The notes: generated by a model not told the origin, from the letters alone. DNA of 64,000 nucleotides from Noviherbaspirillum cavernae (GCF_003590875.1 NZ_QYUN01000002.1:496001-560000); one strand, 5' to 3'; numbered from the stretch's first letter, positions 35,649-43,915 are shown. Program-made: numbers and translations.

Positions 35649-37046
35649 ATGGTTTCACGCAGAGATTTTTTCATGGGTGCCGGTGCACTCGTCGGCGCGG
35701 GACTCGTCACTCGCGCGGGCGCGGCGTCGCTCCCCGAAGCGCCGGTGATGAGCAGCGCAGCCACGCAACCGCCGCTGGCCCCACCCAACGGCCGGCCGTA
35801 CAACCCGGTCGTCACGCTGAACGGCTGGTCGCTGCCATGGCGCATGAACAATGGCGTCAAGGAATTCCACCTCGTCGCCGAGCCGGTCGTGCGAGAACTC
35901 GCGCCCGGCATGAAGGCAAACCTGTGGGGCTACAACGGCCAGTCGCCCGGCCCGACCATCGAGGTGGTCGAAGGCGACCGCGTGCGCATCTTCGTGACGA
36001 ACAAGCTGCCGGAACACACCAGCATCCACTGGCACGGTCAGCGCCTGCCGAACGGCATGGACGGCGTTACCGGCTTGACGCAACCCGGCATCCAGCCGGG
36101 CAAGACCTTCGTCTACGAATTCGTCGCCAGGCGCCCCGGCACCTTCATGTACCACCCGCATGCGGACGAGATGACGCAGATGGCGATGGGCATGATGGGC
36201 TTCTGGGTCACGCATCCGAAGAATCCGGGCTCCATGCGCGTCGACCGTGATTTTGTTTTCCTGCTGAACAATTACGATATCGATCCAGGCAGCTACACGC
36301 CGAAAGTCAACACGATGCTCGACTTCAATCTGTTCACCTTCAACAGCCGCGTCTTCCCCGGTATCGACTCCATGAACGTGCGTCAAGGCGACCGCGTGCG
36401 CATCCGCGTCGGCAACCTGACGATGACCAATCATCCCATCCACCTGCACGGCCACGAATTCGTCGTCGCCGGCACCGATGGCGGCTGGACCCCGCCCGCA
36501 TCACGCTGGCCGGAAGTCACCACCGACATCGCCGTCGGCCAGATGCGCGCCATCGAATTTGACGCGACTGACCCCGGCGACTGGGCCTTCCACTGTCACA
36601 AGTCGCATCACACCATGAACGCGATGGGGCACAACGTGCCGACCATGATCGGCGTCGATCAGCGCGGCATCGTCCAGAAGATCAACAAGCTGGTGCCCGA
36701 CTACATGGTGATGGGCGAACGCGGCATGGCCGACATGGGCGAGATGGAAATGCCGCTGCCCGACAACACGCTGCCGATGATGGGCGGGCAGGGGCCGTTC
36801 GGCAGCGTCGAGATGGGCGGCATGTTCACCGTCGTCAAGGTGCGCAAGGATCAGAAGCCAGGCGATTACAAGGACCCCGGCTGGTACAAGCATCCCGCCG
36901 GCACGCTTGCCTACGAATGGAAGGGGGAAACACCGCAAGCGGCGCGCAGCGATTCGGCGGGCGGTCAGTCGATGCCGGCCGAGGGCAGACAAGGAACGAT
37001 TGAAATGAACGTGCGCAAGCCATCCGGCCACGCTGGCCATCATTGA
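35649..37046 (+). CDS. Multicopper oxidase, Tat-exported
   Basis: A 465-residue multicopper oxidase, likely a periplasmic Cu(I) oxidase. The Tat signal is MVSRRDFFMGAGALVGAG. All four copper-binding motifs are present: IHWHG (near residue 128), YHPHAD (near 170), HPIHLHGHEF (near 262) and FHCHKSHH (near 316). The C-terminal third has an added Met-rich region (MGERGMADMGEMEMPLP, near 355-375), as in CopA-like oxidases. Length and spacing are consistent with two- or three-domain oxidases. It sits between the TolC-like and cupredoxin genes. Confidence 0.92.
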   Translation: MVSRRDFFMGAGALVGAGLVTRAGAASLPEAPVMSSAATQPPLAPPNGRPYNPVVTLNGWSLPWRMNNGVKEFHLVAEPVVRELAPGMKANLWGYNGQSPGPTIEVVEGDRVRIFVTNKLPEHTSIHWHGQRLPNGMDGVTGLTQPGIQPGKTFVYEFVARRPGTFMYHPHADEMTQMAMGMMGFWVTHPKNPGSMRVDRDFVFLLNNYDIDPGSYTPKVNTMLDFNLFTFNSRVFPGIDSMNVRQGDRVRIRVGNLTMTNHPIHLHGHEFVVAGTDGGWTPPASRWPEVTTDIAVGQMRAIEFDATDPGDWAFHCHKSHHTMNAMGHNVPTMIGVDQRGIVQKINKLVPDYMVMGERGMADMGEMEMPLPDNTLPMMGGQGPFGSVEMGGMFTVVKVRKDQKPGDYKDPGWYKHPAGTLAYEWKGETPQAARSDSAGGQSMPAEGRQGTIEMNVRKPSGHAGHH

Positions 37047-37087
37047 AAACCGTTTTCATCAATACGACATTACTTAACGAGGATCAC

Positions 37088-37609
37088 ATGGATCACATGA
37101 AAAAACATGCAATGCGCATCAATCGCCTGACCACAGCCACATTCGCGACCGCCCTCGTCCTTGCCGCACCGGTGGTGTTCGCTCACGGCGATGCGCACAA
37201 GAAGGAGAGCTCAGCCATCTCGACGGAAGAACATCCGTTCGGCAAGGAAGGCGATCCGAAGCGCGTCACACGCACGGTCTCGATCGACATGAACGACACC
37301 ATGCGCTTCACGCCGTCCGAGCTGCAGATCAAGCAGGGAGAAACCGTCCGCTTTGTCGTGAAGAACAACGGAAAAGCCCTGCACGAAATGGTGCTTGGCA
37401 CGATGGACGAGCTGAAGGCGCATGGCGAACTGATGAAAAAGCATCCGGGCATGGAACACGACGAGCCATACATGGCGCACGTGAAACCAGGGGCAAAGGA
37501 AGAAATGATCTGGCAGTTCACGAAACCGGGCGATTTCAACTTCGGCTGCCTCGCGCCCGGACATTTCGAAGCAGGGATGATCGGCAGGATTCGCGTCGTC
37601 GCCAGATAA
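37088..37609 (+). CDS. Plastocyanin-like cupredoxin
   Basis: A 173-residue periplasmic type-1 copper protein. A signal peptide (about 1-33, ending PVVFAHG) is followed by a His/Lys-rich linker and a cupredoxin fold (about 60-173). Candidate copper ligands are His in GKALHEMVLG and the Cys, His and Met of FGCLAPGHFEAGM. ATG 37088 has CGAGGA 5 bases upstream; ATG 37097 is a weaker alternative. It probably shuttles copper or electrons with the oxidase upstream. Confidence 0.88.
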   Translation: MDHMKKHAMRINRLTTATFATALVLAAPVVFAHGDAHKKESSAISTEEHPFGKEGDPKRVTRTVSIDMNDTMRFTPSELQIKQGETVRFVVKNNGKALHEMVLGTMDELKAHGELMKKHPGMEHDEPYMAHVKPGAKEEMIWQFTKPGDFNFGCLAPGHFEAGMIGRIRVVAR

Positions 37610-37664
37610 ACACTCGTGCTATTCAGGACTCATCCAATGCAGCACAACATCAGAAAGGACTCAC

Positions 37665-38006
37665 ATGAAACATCTATCCGCTATTGCGCTGGCGGCCCTG
37701 CTCGGCCTCGCGACCCCATTGATTGCTGCCGCAGCGACCGACACCACCGGCTCCGCCGAAACAAAACCGACGCAAGACAGCGCCGCCATGTCGGACGGTG
37801 AAGTCAAGAAGATAGACAAGGACGCCGGCAAGGTCACCATCAAGCATGGCGAACTGAAGAATCTCGACATGCCGCCGATGACGATGGTCTTCCGCGTCAA
37901 GGATGCGAGCGTGCTTGATCAGTTAAAGGCTGGTGACAAGATTCGCTTCGTCGCCGACAAGTCAGGCGGGCAGTTTACAGTCACGCGTGTCGAGGTAAGG
38001 AAGTAG
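37665..38006 (+). CDS. CusF-like periplasmic copper-binding protein
   Basis: A 113-residue exported protein. The signal peptide ends near residue 24 (LIAAAAT). The CusF/EcfB-type OB-fold domain has the family signature KKIDKDAGKVTIKHGELKNL followed by DMPPMTMVFRVKD, which holds the His, Trp-less Met/Met Cu(I) site. CusF normally feeds Cu(I) to a CusCBA pump. GAAAGGAC precedes ATG 37665. It is the last gene of the copper operon; the integron-like cassettes start about 180 bases later. Confidence 0.92.
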   Translation: MKHLSAIALAALLGLATPLIAAAATDTTGSAETKPTQDSAAMSDGEVKKIDKDAGKVTIKHGELKNLDMPPMTMVFRVKDASVLDQLKAGDKIRFVADKSGGQFTVTRVEVRK

Positions 38007-38168
38007 TCGGATAGCTTGGGCATGGCGTGTCCAAGCGACCTTGCGGCTCTTGTAAACGAAGGTATAAACTGGCTGACGCTTTTCACGGTTATTTAGTGCT
38101 GTGTTTTTGTTCAGTGCAATTCTGAAACGGCCATGTGACAACGGTTTGCGCCCGTCCGGCTTCCCAGG

Positions 38169-38214
38169 TTAGATGTCACGGAGCCGAGTTAGGCGGACAG
38201 GAAATGACATCTAA
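38169..38214. repeat. Inverted repeat flanking a GTTAGGC core
   Basis: ttagatgtca (38169-38178) and tgacatctaa (38205-38214) are perfect 10-base inverted copies. GTTAGGC at 38188-38194 between them matches the integron recombination core G^TTRRRY and would mark the left end of the first cassette. I could not find the partner R'' box of a normal attC upstream, so this may be a degenerate attC or attI. Confidence 0.4.
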
Positions 38215-38224
38215 ATCAAGTTAA

Positions 38225-38524
38225 ATGCATATGGCGATCGACATTGCAATTGCTGCGCTCCTCTTGGTGGTTGTATTGGCCATGAGCATAAAGGCGACAC
38301 TCTTCGTCCTGCGTGATGACTTATCAGAACCTGTTCAGCGAATTGCACAGTTGGGATTGGTTTGGCTTCTACCGATACTTGGGGCAATCATTGTATTTGC
38401 TGTACATCGCCGTACGGAACCGCCGTCGAGAAAGTACCGGGAGGAGACTGACCATGGTGATTATGATTTGTCGCCACGCGCAGGAAACAAAGGGCGATCA
38501 TTTGACGGGGCGGACGATGATTGA
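38225..38524 (+). CDS. Small membrane protein in a putative integron cassette
   Basis: A 99-residue protein with two hydrophobic segments, about 5-27 (IDIAIAALLLVVVLAMSI) and 40-62 (IAQLGLVWLLPILGAIIVFA), and a charged C-terminal tail. It resembles small PLDc_N-like membrane proteins. It starts 37 bases after a GTTAGGC core and stops 7 bases before an attC-like site, as cassette genes do. Two ATGs are possible (38225, 38231); the ribosome binding site is weak, as is common in cassettes. Function unknown. Confidence 0.65.
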   Translation: MHMAIDIAIAALLLVVVLAMSIKATLFVLRDDLSEPVQRIAQLGLVWLLPILGAIIVFAVHRRTEPPSRKYREETDHGDYDLSPRAGNKGRSFDGADDD

Positions 38525-38530
38525 TTCAAC

Positions 38531-38581
38531 ATTTAACTTTTCACTCGACTCGGGCGCTTCGCGCCGGTCACCTTAAACGTT
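38531..38581 (+). other. Interrupted attC site (5' part)
   Basis: ATTTAAC at 38531-38537 fits the R'' box (RYYYAAC); a central GGCGC/GCGCC hairpin lies at about 38554-38565, and TTAAACGTT ends at 38581 where an insertion sequence begins. Joining 38581 to 40379 gives AACGTTAGGGC, a good attC core. The arm pairing outside the central hairpin is poor, so confidence is moderate. Confidence 0.5.
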
Positions 38582-40374
38582 GAGGTTGTAGAAAAACCCG
38601 AATTGCTCAAAAACCGGATCGGCAGAGCCGGCATACTTTGTTCATGGCGTAACACACGAATGGGTGCGACATGGCGCGATTCAAACCGATCCACCAAGGC
38701 TTGAAACTGCTGCCGGTCGACTTTGACCGGCAAGTCATTCCCGGCAGTTTCGAATACGCGTTGTGCCATCTGGTCGATCATGAACTCGATCTGTCCGCCT
38801 TCCATGCCCGCTACAGGAATGATGTCGATGGCGCCTCTGCCTTCGCCCCGGCGGTGCTGATCAAGATCATCCTGCTGGCCTACAGCCGGGGCATCATCAG
38901 CAGCCGCAAGATGGAAGCGGCGTGCCGCGAGAATGTGCTGTTCATCGCCGTCTCGGGAGACAGCCAACCCCACTTCACCACACTGGCCGCCTTTGTCTCG
39001 AGCATGGGCGATACGGTTGCCCGACTGTTTGCGCAAGTTCTGCTCATTTGCGACCGTCAGGGCTTGATTGGACGCGAGATGTTCGCCATTGACGGCGTCA
39101 AGCTTCCGGCCAATGCGAGTAAAGCGAAATCAGGTACGCGCGCCGACTATCAGCGCCAGGTTGACAAGATGGAGCACGCGGCCAAACAGCTGCTGGAGAA
39201 GCACCAGAGCGCCGACAACGCCCCCACCGACGAGGCATTGGCAAAGCGCGAAGCGCAGAAACTGGAACGCCTGCAAAAGGAAGCGCAGCAGCTGCGCGAC
39301 TGGCTCAACAAGAACCCGGAAGATCGCAAGGGAAGCAAAGGCAGCATTCGCCTATCCAATCGCACCGACAATGAATCGGCCAAGATGGCCACCGGCAAAG
39401 GCGTGATTCAAGGCTATACCGGTGTGGCCGCAGTCGATGAGAAATCCCAAATCATCGTCGATGCGCAGGCGCACGGCACTGGCTCGGAACAAGAACTGCT
39501 GCTGCCGGTGATTCAGGCCACAGAGGCACTACGCAGCGTCGAGACGGTGATCACCGCCGATGCCGGCTATCATTCGCAAGCCAATCTGAAGGCACTGGCC
39601 CAACTGCAGATCAATGCCTATGTGCCAGACAATGGTTATCGCAAGCGGGATGAGCGGTATGCGGACCGGCATGTCCATGCTGCCAAGCCTGACCCGCTGT
39701 GGAACAAAGCCAAACCACCAAAGAAATCCACATGCTTCAAGACGGCGGATTTCCGGCTGGCAGAGGATCGCTCCCACTGTCTTTGTCCGGCAGGCAAGCG
39801 GCTCTACAGCAACGGATCGAATTGCACCATCAATGGCTATGCGGCGATGAAGTTCAGTGGCGCCAAACAGGATTGCGTGCCGTGCGAACGGCGCAAGGAA
39901 TGCTTGCGCACACCCGAGAAGACGGCAACCCGGCAGGTCTCCTTCTTCCAGGGAAAACGAGACATCCACGAAAATCATGTTGACCGGATGAAGGTGAAAA
40001 TCGATTCGGATGCGGGTCGGGAAATGATCACGCGCCGCTTTGCGACGGTGGAGCCGGTGTTTGGCAACCTGCGCGGCAACAAGCGGCTGCACCGCTTTAC
40101 GCTACGGGGAAAAGCCAAGGTGGACGGACAGTGGAAACTGTACTGCCTGGTACATAATGTTGAAAAACTGGCGAACCACGGTTATGCGCAATAAAGAGGC
40201 CGGAAGAATGCCGGCTCGCCGCGGTATCGCGCGAACAGGCTTGTCAGACAAGGCCTGTTTGCAGCGACGATGTTCGATAAAAACAGGAATCCGAAAATGA
40301 AAATCGCGGAATGGTTTGAAAAAATGCCGCCGCAGGCTGAACCGGGTGTTCAGAATGGGGTTTTTCTACAGCGT
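38582..40374 (+). mobile_element. IS1182-family insertion sequence inside an attC site
   Basis: The element carries one transposase gene and has terminal inverted repeats near 38585-38599 (gttgtagaaaaaccc) and 40358-40372 (gggtttttctacagc), matching 14 of 15. CGTT occurs on both sides (38578-38581 and 40375-40378) and is the probable 4-base target duplication; removing one copy restores an integron core site. Ends are approximate to a few bases. Confidence 0.75.
38671..40194 (+). CDS. IS1182-family transposase
   Basis: A 507-residue DDE transposase. The N-terminal DUF772 domain (about 20-110) starts LPVDFDRQVIPGSFEYALCH. Likely catalytic residues: Asp in MFAIDGVKLPANASK (near 139), Asp in VITADAGYHSQANLKAL (near 296) and Glu in VEPVFGNLRGNKRLHRF (near 460). 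A cysteine cluster CVPCERRKEC (near 408) is typical of the family. Full length with no frameshift, so the element may be active. Confidence 0.93.
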   Translation: MARFKPIHQGLKLLPVDFDRQVIPGSFEYALCHLVDHELDLSAFHARYRNDVDGASAFAPAVLIKIILLAYSRGIISSRKMEAACRENVLFIAVSGDSQPHFTTLAAFVSSMGDTVARLFAQVLLICDRQGLIGREMFAIDGVKLPANASKAKSGTRADYQRQVDKMEHAAKQLLEKHQSADNAPTDEALAKREAQKLERLQKEAQQLRDWLNKNPEDRKGSKGSIRLSNRTDNESAKMATGKGVIQGYTGVAAVDEKSQIIVDAQAHGTGSEQELLLPVIQATEALRSVETVITADAGYHSQANLKALAQLQINAYVPDNGYRKRDERYADRHVHAAKPDPLWNKAKPPKKSTCFKTADFRLAEDRSHCLCPAGKRLYSNGSNCTINGYAAMKFSGAKQDCVPCERRKECLRTPEKTATRQVSFFQGKRDIHENHVDRMKVKIDSDAGREMITRRFATVEPVFGNLRGNKRLHRFTLRGKAKVDGQWKLYCLVHNVEKLANHGYAQ

Positions 40375-40401
40375 CGTTAGGGCCCAGGCCATCAACACAG
40401 A

Positions 40402-40902
40402 ATGTCAAAAATGCGAACTTCATTGCTTGTTCTGGCAACCTGCGTCTCGGTCGTAGGCTGCGCAACTCCAAAATCTCGCGGCGAGATGCTCGCTTCAGTT
40501 ACGACCCACAACCGCGTTTGTTCTTCCGAACTTAGTCCAAGCACGGCGGCGCAGCGGCTTCAATCAGCGTGGTCGGCGTGCTTTGTGAGTCCCAGAGGCA
40601 TCGGCGTTGTTCCGATGGGGCAGACGACCGTCGTATACGAGAAGTCACGGTTAGTCCTGTCCGCCGAGCAGCTCGGGGCTACTACTGTGCTAATAGCTCG
40701 TCTTGCTCCATCGTCAATGGGAATTCCTACCCCGCTAAGTAACTCGGTCCTCCTGATGGCCGATATCCGAGAGACGTCCGAGTGCCGCTCGGAAGTCGTC
40801 GTGCGAGCAGCAAACAGTCATTGGGAGAAGCGCTCAGCTCTAACTGCCGCTTGGCTTGCGAACCCCTCTGAAATGCCGGCCGAGGCTGCCTGCAATCGAT
40901 GA
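40402..40902 (+). CDS. Lipoprotein in an integron-type cassette
   Basis: A 166-residue protein with a lipobox (CVSVVGCATPKS, cysteine near residue 20) after a hydrophobic signal. The mature part has several cysteines and no recognised domain. It begins 24 bases after the GTTAGGG core and ends 8 bases before a complete attC, the usual cassette layout. ATG 40402 and ATG 40411 are both possible; no good ribosome binding site. Function unknown. Confidence 0.65.
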   Translation: MSKMRTSLLVLATCVSVVGCATPKSRGEMLASVTTHNRVCSSELSPSTAAQRLQSAWSACFVSPRGIGVVPMGQTTVVYEKSRLVLSAEQLGATTVLIARLAPSSMGIPTPLSNSVLLMADIRETSECRSEVVVRAANSHWEKRSALTAAWLANPSEMPAEAACNR

Positions 40903-40910
40903 GCGCTGAG

Positions 40911-40968
40911 CCCTAACCAGTCATTGCAGCGGACTGCCTGCGGCAGCCGCTGAACTCCAACGTTAGAG
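40911..40968 (+). other. attC recombination site
   Basis: R'' CCCTAAC (40911-40917) and R' GTTAGAG (40962-40968) are inverted at 6 of 7. Between them cagcgg-a-ctgcc and ggcag-ccgctg form a stem of 6 plus 5 pairs with one unpaired A, the extrahelical base that directs integrase to the right strand. The 58-base length is typical of short attC sites. This is the best evidence for integron cassettes here. Confidence 0.85.
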
Positions 40969-40973
40969 GTCGC

Positions 40974-41243
40974 GTGAAAACGAATCACCAATCACAATTT
41001 CGAGCGCTCATTTGGGGTGCAATCGTTTTTTTTACCATTTCATTAGGATGTTGGGCGACCGTAGAGGAAAGGGAGCGTAGCGGAGCAATGAAATTTGGTG
41101 GCCGTTCCTTAACCGTAGTTGTACGTACTGCGGAACCCGCTAAGTATGAATGGTGGGCGACATTCTTCAATTATTCAGCTGTTATTTTGGCCGCGTTGGG
41201 TTGTGCTGTCTTGGTATTCGCTTGGAAGCGCAGAAAGTTATGA
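40974..41243 (+). CDS. Small membrane protein in an integron-type cassette
   Basis: An 89-residue protein with two hydrophobic segments, about 10-30 (ALIWGAIVFFTISLGCWATV) and 62-84 (FFNYSAVILAALGCAVLVFA). GTG 40974 is 5 bases after the attC core GTTAGAG, a typical cassette start; there is no clear ribosome binding site. No attC follows; a MITE-like repeat begins 8 bases after the stop and may have removed it. Base composition is more AT-rich than in neighbours. Function unknown. Confidence 0.6.
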   Translation: MKTNHQSQFRALIWGAIVFFTISLGCWATVEERERSGAMKFGGRSLTVVVRTAEPAKYEWWATFFNYSAVILAALGCAVLVFAWKRRKL

Positions 41244-41251
41244 TTAGGGAC

Positions 41252-41404
41252 GTAGGGCGGAAAAGCGTAGCGCCTTCCGCCGCATGCTATGCCAAACGTC
41301 AGCTTCGATACGCTTCATCAATGGATATGCAGTCGACACGATAACGGAAAGGACATCACGTAACGTGCACATACGGCGGAAGGCGCTGCGCTTTTCCGCC
41401 CTAC
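41252..41404. mobile_element. MITE-like element with 31-bp terminal inverted repeats
   Basis: The ends 41252-41282 (beginning gtagggcggaaaagcg) and 41374-41404 are inverted copies matching 30 of 31. Each arm can also fold on itself (ggcggaa with ttccgcc). The interior of about 90 bases has no gene. Repeats of this GTAGGGCGGAA type are, from memory, dispersed in many proteobacteria. It ends 13 bases before the acyltransferase stop. Confidence 0.8.
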
Positions 41405-41416
41405 CGGGCTACCGTT

Positions 41417-43360
41417 CTAGCGCAGCTCGGACAATTGCGTGGGCCCGGTCCGTTCCAGGATTGTCGCTGCATCGGAGAATCGTTCGCCGAGCGCCACGCT
41501 GCCGTGCAGGTTCAGGTGTTCGGCATCCAGATACATCGGCAGTCCGCCATGATCGGGGAAGCGGTCGAAGCCGGCGAGAGGCGCCGCGATGTCGATCCAG
41601 TGCGCATTGGGCACGGCGAGCACGATCTGCCTGATGGTCTCGTTTGCGCGTGCGTATTCGCGCGATTGCGGGCGCTCGACGTGCAGTCGCAGCGTGGAAA
41701 AATGCGCCGACCTTGCCGGCGTGATCGCCAGTCGCGGCACGTCGGAGAAAACATAGACCGGCTTGCTGTGCGCAATGGTTTCGAGCGTGTTCTTGAACTT
41801 CCGCACATAGTCCTTGTCGGCGGACGTATCGGTCCAGCCCAGGTGGAACGGCCAGTAGGATGCAATGAACACCGCGTCGTATTTATGAAGGTTGTCGACG
41901 ACGAACTTCTTGAGATTCGCGCAGGGCTCCCTCGAATAATCCGGCAGCACGCCTTCGTCGAATCCGAACACCGGCGAACACGAGCTTGCGCTGACCATCA
42001 TGGCGGACCAGTGCTCGCGCCGGCCCACGACATCGATGAAGCCGTTGAGCGAGGCGGCATGCGAGTCGCCGAACATCAGAATGCGCGGAGCCGTTTCGGG
42101 ATCGCCACGCACGCAGCGCATGTCGAAGTTGCCGTGACAGACATCGGTGCCGTAGGTCGTCAACTGCTCGTTCTGCGTGTTTTGCGCGTTCGTCGCTTCG
42201 CCGGTTCCGTAGATACTGATCACTGTCAGGCAAGCGACCGGAACGAGAAAGACGGCGACGACGACGCGGCCGAACGTCATCGTCATGCGCTTGAATTTCC
42301 TCTCCAGCAGCAGATACGACAGGCAGGACAGGGCCAACATCAGTGCGACCGCGGCGACACTCCAGGTCAATGGCAGTGCGTAGCGCCCGTACACGTAGCG
42401 CATGAACGCAAGGATCGGCCAGTGCCACAGGTAGATCGAATAGGACAGCAGCCCGATCTGCACGAGCGCGCGCGAGCCCAGCATCCGCGATGCGATCGTG
42501 CCTTCCCCGTGCGCGGACTGGCCCGAATGGAGCAGCAAGGCCGCGCTCAGGCAGGGCAGCAGCGCGTTGTAGCCGGGGAAGGCATCGTGCCGGTCGATGG
42601 CAAACAAGGCGAGCAGGAGACCGGACATGCCGCAGACGGCAAGAACATTCGCGAGCGTTTTTCGGTCACGCGGGAGGGGGGGAAGCATTGCCGTCAGCGA
42701 CCCGATCATCAGTTCGCCGAACCGGGCATGAAGCAGGAAATAGAGACGTTCCTTTGCCGCATGGGTTTCAATCGCGTGCTGCGTGAAGACGAAGCCTGCC
42801 ACGGTCAGCGCAGCGGTGATGCCGATGATGAGTTTCTGCTGCGGTGCCTGCCCGGACAGCCGTCTTCCCGTCGCATAAAGCAGCACGAGCAGCAGCGGCC
42901 AGATGAAGTAGTACTGTTCCTCAACCGACAGCGACCACAGATGCAGCAGCGGCTTTTCCTCGGATGACAGGTCGAAATAACCCTGGCTCTTCGAGAAATA
43001 GATGTTCGCGCCGAACCGCAGCGCGAATTGCACCGATTTCAGCAATGCGTTCCGGTCTTCCGGAAGCAGCAGGATGCTGCCCGCGGCGATGGTGGCGGCG
43101 ACGACCAGAAAGAACACCGGCAGGATTCTGCGAATGCGCCTTGCATAGAATTGCCTGAACGAGAACGTGCCATCCGCGATCTCGGCGGCAATGATCTTCG
43201 TGATCAGGAATCCGGATATCACAAAGAACACATCGACGCCGACGAAGCCGCCGGGCAGCGCGTTGAAATCCAGATGGAACAGGACCACCGACATCACTGC
43301 AATGGCGCGCAGGCCGTCGACGTCGGGTCGGTAGGAGATCTTGCCTGTGCTGCCTGTCAT
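41417..43360 (-). CDS. OafA/YrhL-type acyltransferase with C-terminal SGNH domain
   Basis: A 647-residue membrane enzyme. Residues about 1-370 form the acyltransferase-3 domain with ten or so helices, starting YRPDVDGLRAIAVMSVVLFH with the catalytic-type His and R/D motifs. Residues about 400-640 form a periplasmic SGNH esterase-like domain with block I ILMFGDSHAAS and block V DAEHLNLHGS, giving Ser, Asp and His. Such proteins O-acetylate O-antigen or other surface glycans. ATG 43360 begins the conserved N terminus; the in-frame extension upstream is not family-like. Monocistronic. Confidence 0.9.
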   Translation of the reverse strand: MTGSTGKISYRPDVDGLRAIAVMSVVLFHLDFNALPGGFVGVDVFFVISGFLITKIIAAEIADGTFSFRQFYARRIRRILPVFFLVVAATIAAGSILLLPEDRNALLKSVQFALRFGANIYFSKSQGYFDLSSEEKPLLHLWSLSVEEQYYFIWPLLLVLLYATGRRLSGQAPQQKLIIGITAALTVAGFVFTQHAIETHAAKERLYFLLHARFGELMIGSLTAMLPPLPRDRKTLANVLAVCGMSGLLLALFAIDRHDAFPGYNALLPCLSAALLLHSGQSAHGEGTIASRMLGSRALVQIGLLSYSIYLWHWPILAFMRYVYGRYALPLTWSVAAVALMLALSCLSYLLLERKFKRMTMTFGRVVVAVFLVPVACLTVISIYGTGEATNAQNTQNEQLTTYGTDVCHGNFDMRCVRGDPETAPRILMFGDSHAASLNGFIDVVGRREHWSAMMVSASSCSPVFGFDEGVLPDYSREPCANLKKFVVDNLHKYDAVFIASYWPFHLGWTDTSADKDYVRKFKNTLETIAHSKPVYVFSDVPRLAITPARSAHFSTLRLHVERPQSREYARANETIRQIVLAVPNAHWIDIAAPLAGFDRFPDHGGLPMYLDAEHLNLHGSVALGERFSDAATILERTGPTQLSELR

Positions 43361-43664
43361 GGATAGTTGCCTGGTGATTCGCCGCTGTCGAGGCGGTGTG
43401 GATGCGGATTGGCGGTGATGATACCCGCTGCGAGCGGAGCGCGAGGGGATGCTGCCGTCAACCGGCATGCAATGGAGGACGTCTTGCATCCCATATATGC
43501 AGGATTGTCAACCTTGCTTGAGCATGGCGGGCCGTAGGGGGAGGAGTCCATTCCATTGCCCTACCGAGCTGCCATATTTATGGCATGTGTTTCATACAGA
43601 CTTTGTAGTGTAATGCGCCTGACATGCGGTTCGTTCATCGAAATACATTTGGATAGGAAGCACG
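43361..43664. other. Intergenic region upstream of acyltransferase
   Basis: No gene seen in these 304 bases. It contains a short inverted repeat (gtaggg near 43534 and ccctac near 43559), possibly a remnant of the nearby repeat family, and AT-rich promoter-like sequence. Confidence 0.45.
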
Positions 43665-43820
43665 TTGGACATTGTTACTAAAGTTCTAGGCTTAGGCGTA
43701 ATTTTCTTTGTTATCAAGGGGGTACTTGGTCGTGCCAAAGAAGGCGACTTAACGAAGTTTTTTATCGTGCTTGGAGCATATTTGCTCTTGTCGTTCAGTC
43801 ACATACTTTTTAAGGCATAG
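43665..43820 (+). CDS. Putative 51-residue membrane protein, TTG start
   Basis: Open frame from TTG 43665 with AGGAAG ending 4 bases upstream. The translation has two hydrophobic stretches (VLGLGVIFFVIKGVLG and FFIVLGAYLLLSFSHILF) separated by a charged turn (RAKEGDLTK). Codon use is AT-richer than in the flanking genes. A repeat element begins 5 bases after the stop. No family recognised; it could be a cassette-type or orphan small protein. Confidence 0.45.
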   Translation: MDIVTKVLGLGVIFFVIKGVLGRAKEGDLTKFFIVLGAYLLLSFSHILFKA

Positions 43821-43824
43821 CCAA

Positions 43825-43904
43825 GTAGGGTGGACACGTAGTGCCCACGCGAACAGAGTTGGAAATTTGTGCAGTGAGCGGAGTAAGTTTGCTGCATGTC
43901 CACC
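43825..43904. repeat. Short palindromic repeat element (GTAGGGTGG type)
   Basis: It begins gtagggtggacacg, can form a hairpin (gtggacac with gtgcccac, 43830-43848), and ends catgtccacc, inverted to ggtggacacg at the left at 9 of 10. No gene inside. It resembles dispersed MITE-like repeats of Burkholderiales; this is from memory, not a search. Confidence 0.5.
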
Positions 43905-43915
43905 GCGACAACCCC

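Noticed and set aside
38168..38194. attI site of an integron
   Set aside because: GTTAGGC and a nearby GTTAGAT are present but no integrase gene or binding-site array is next to them; kept only as an inverted repeat with a core-like motif.
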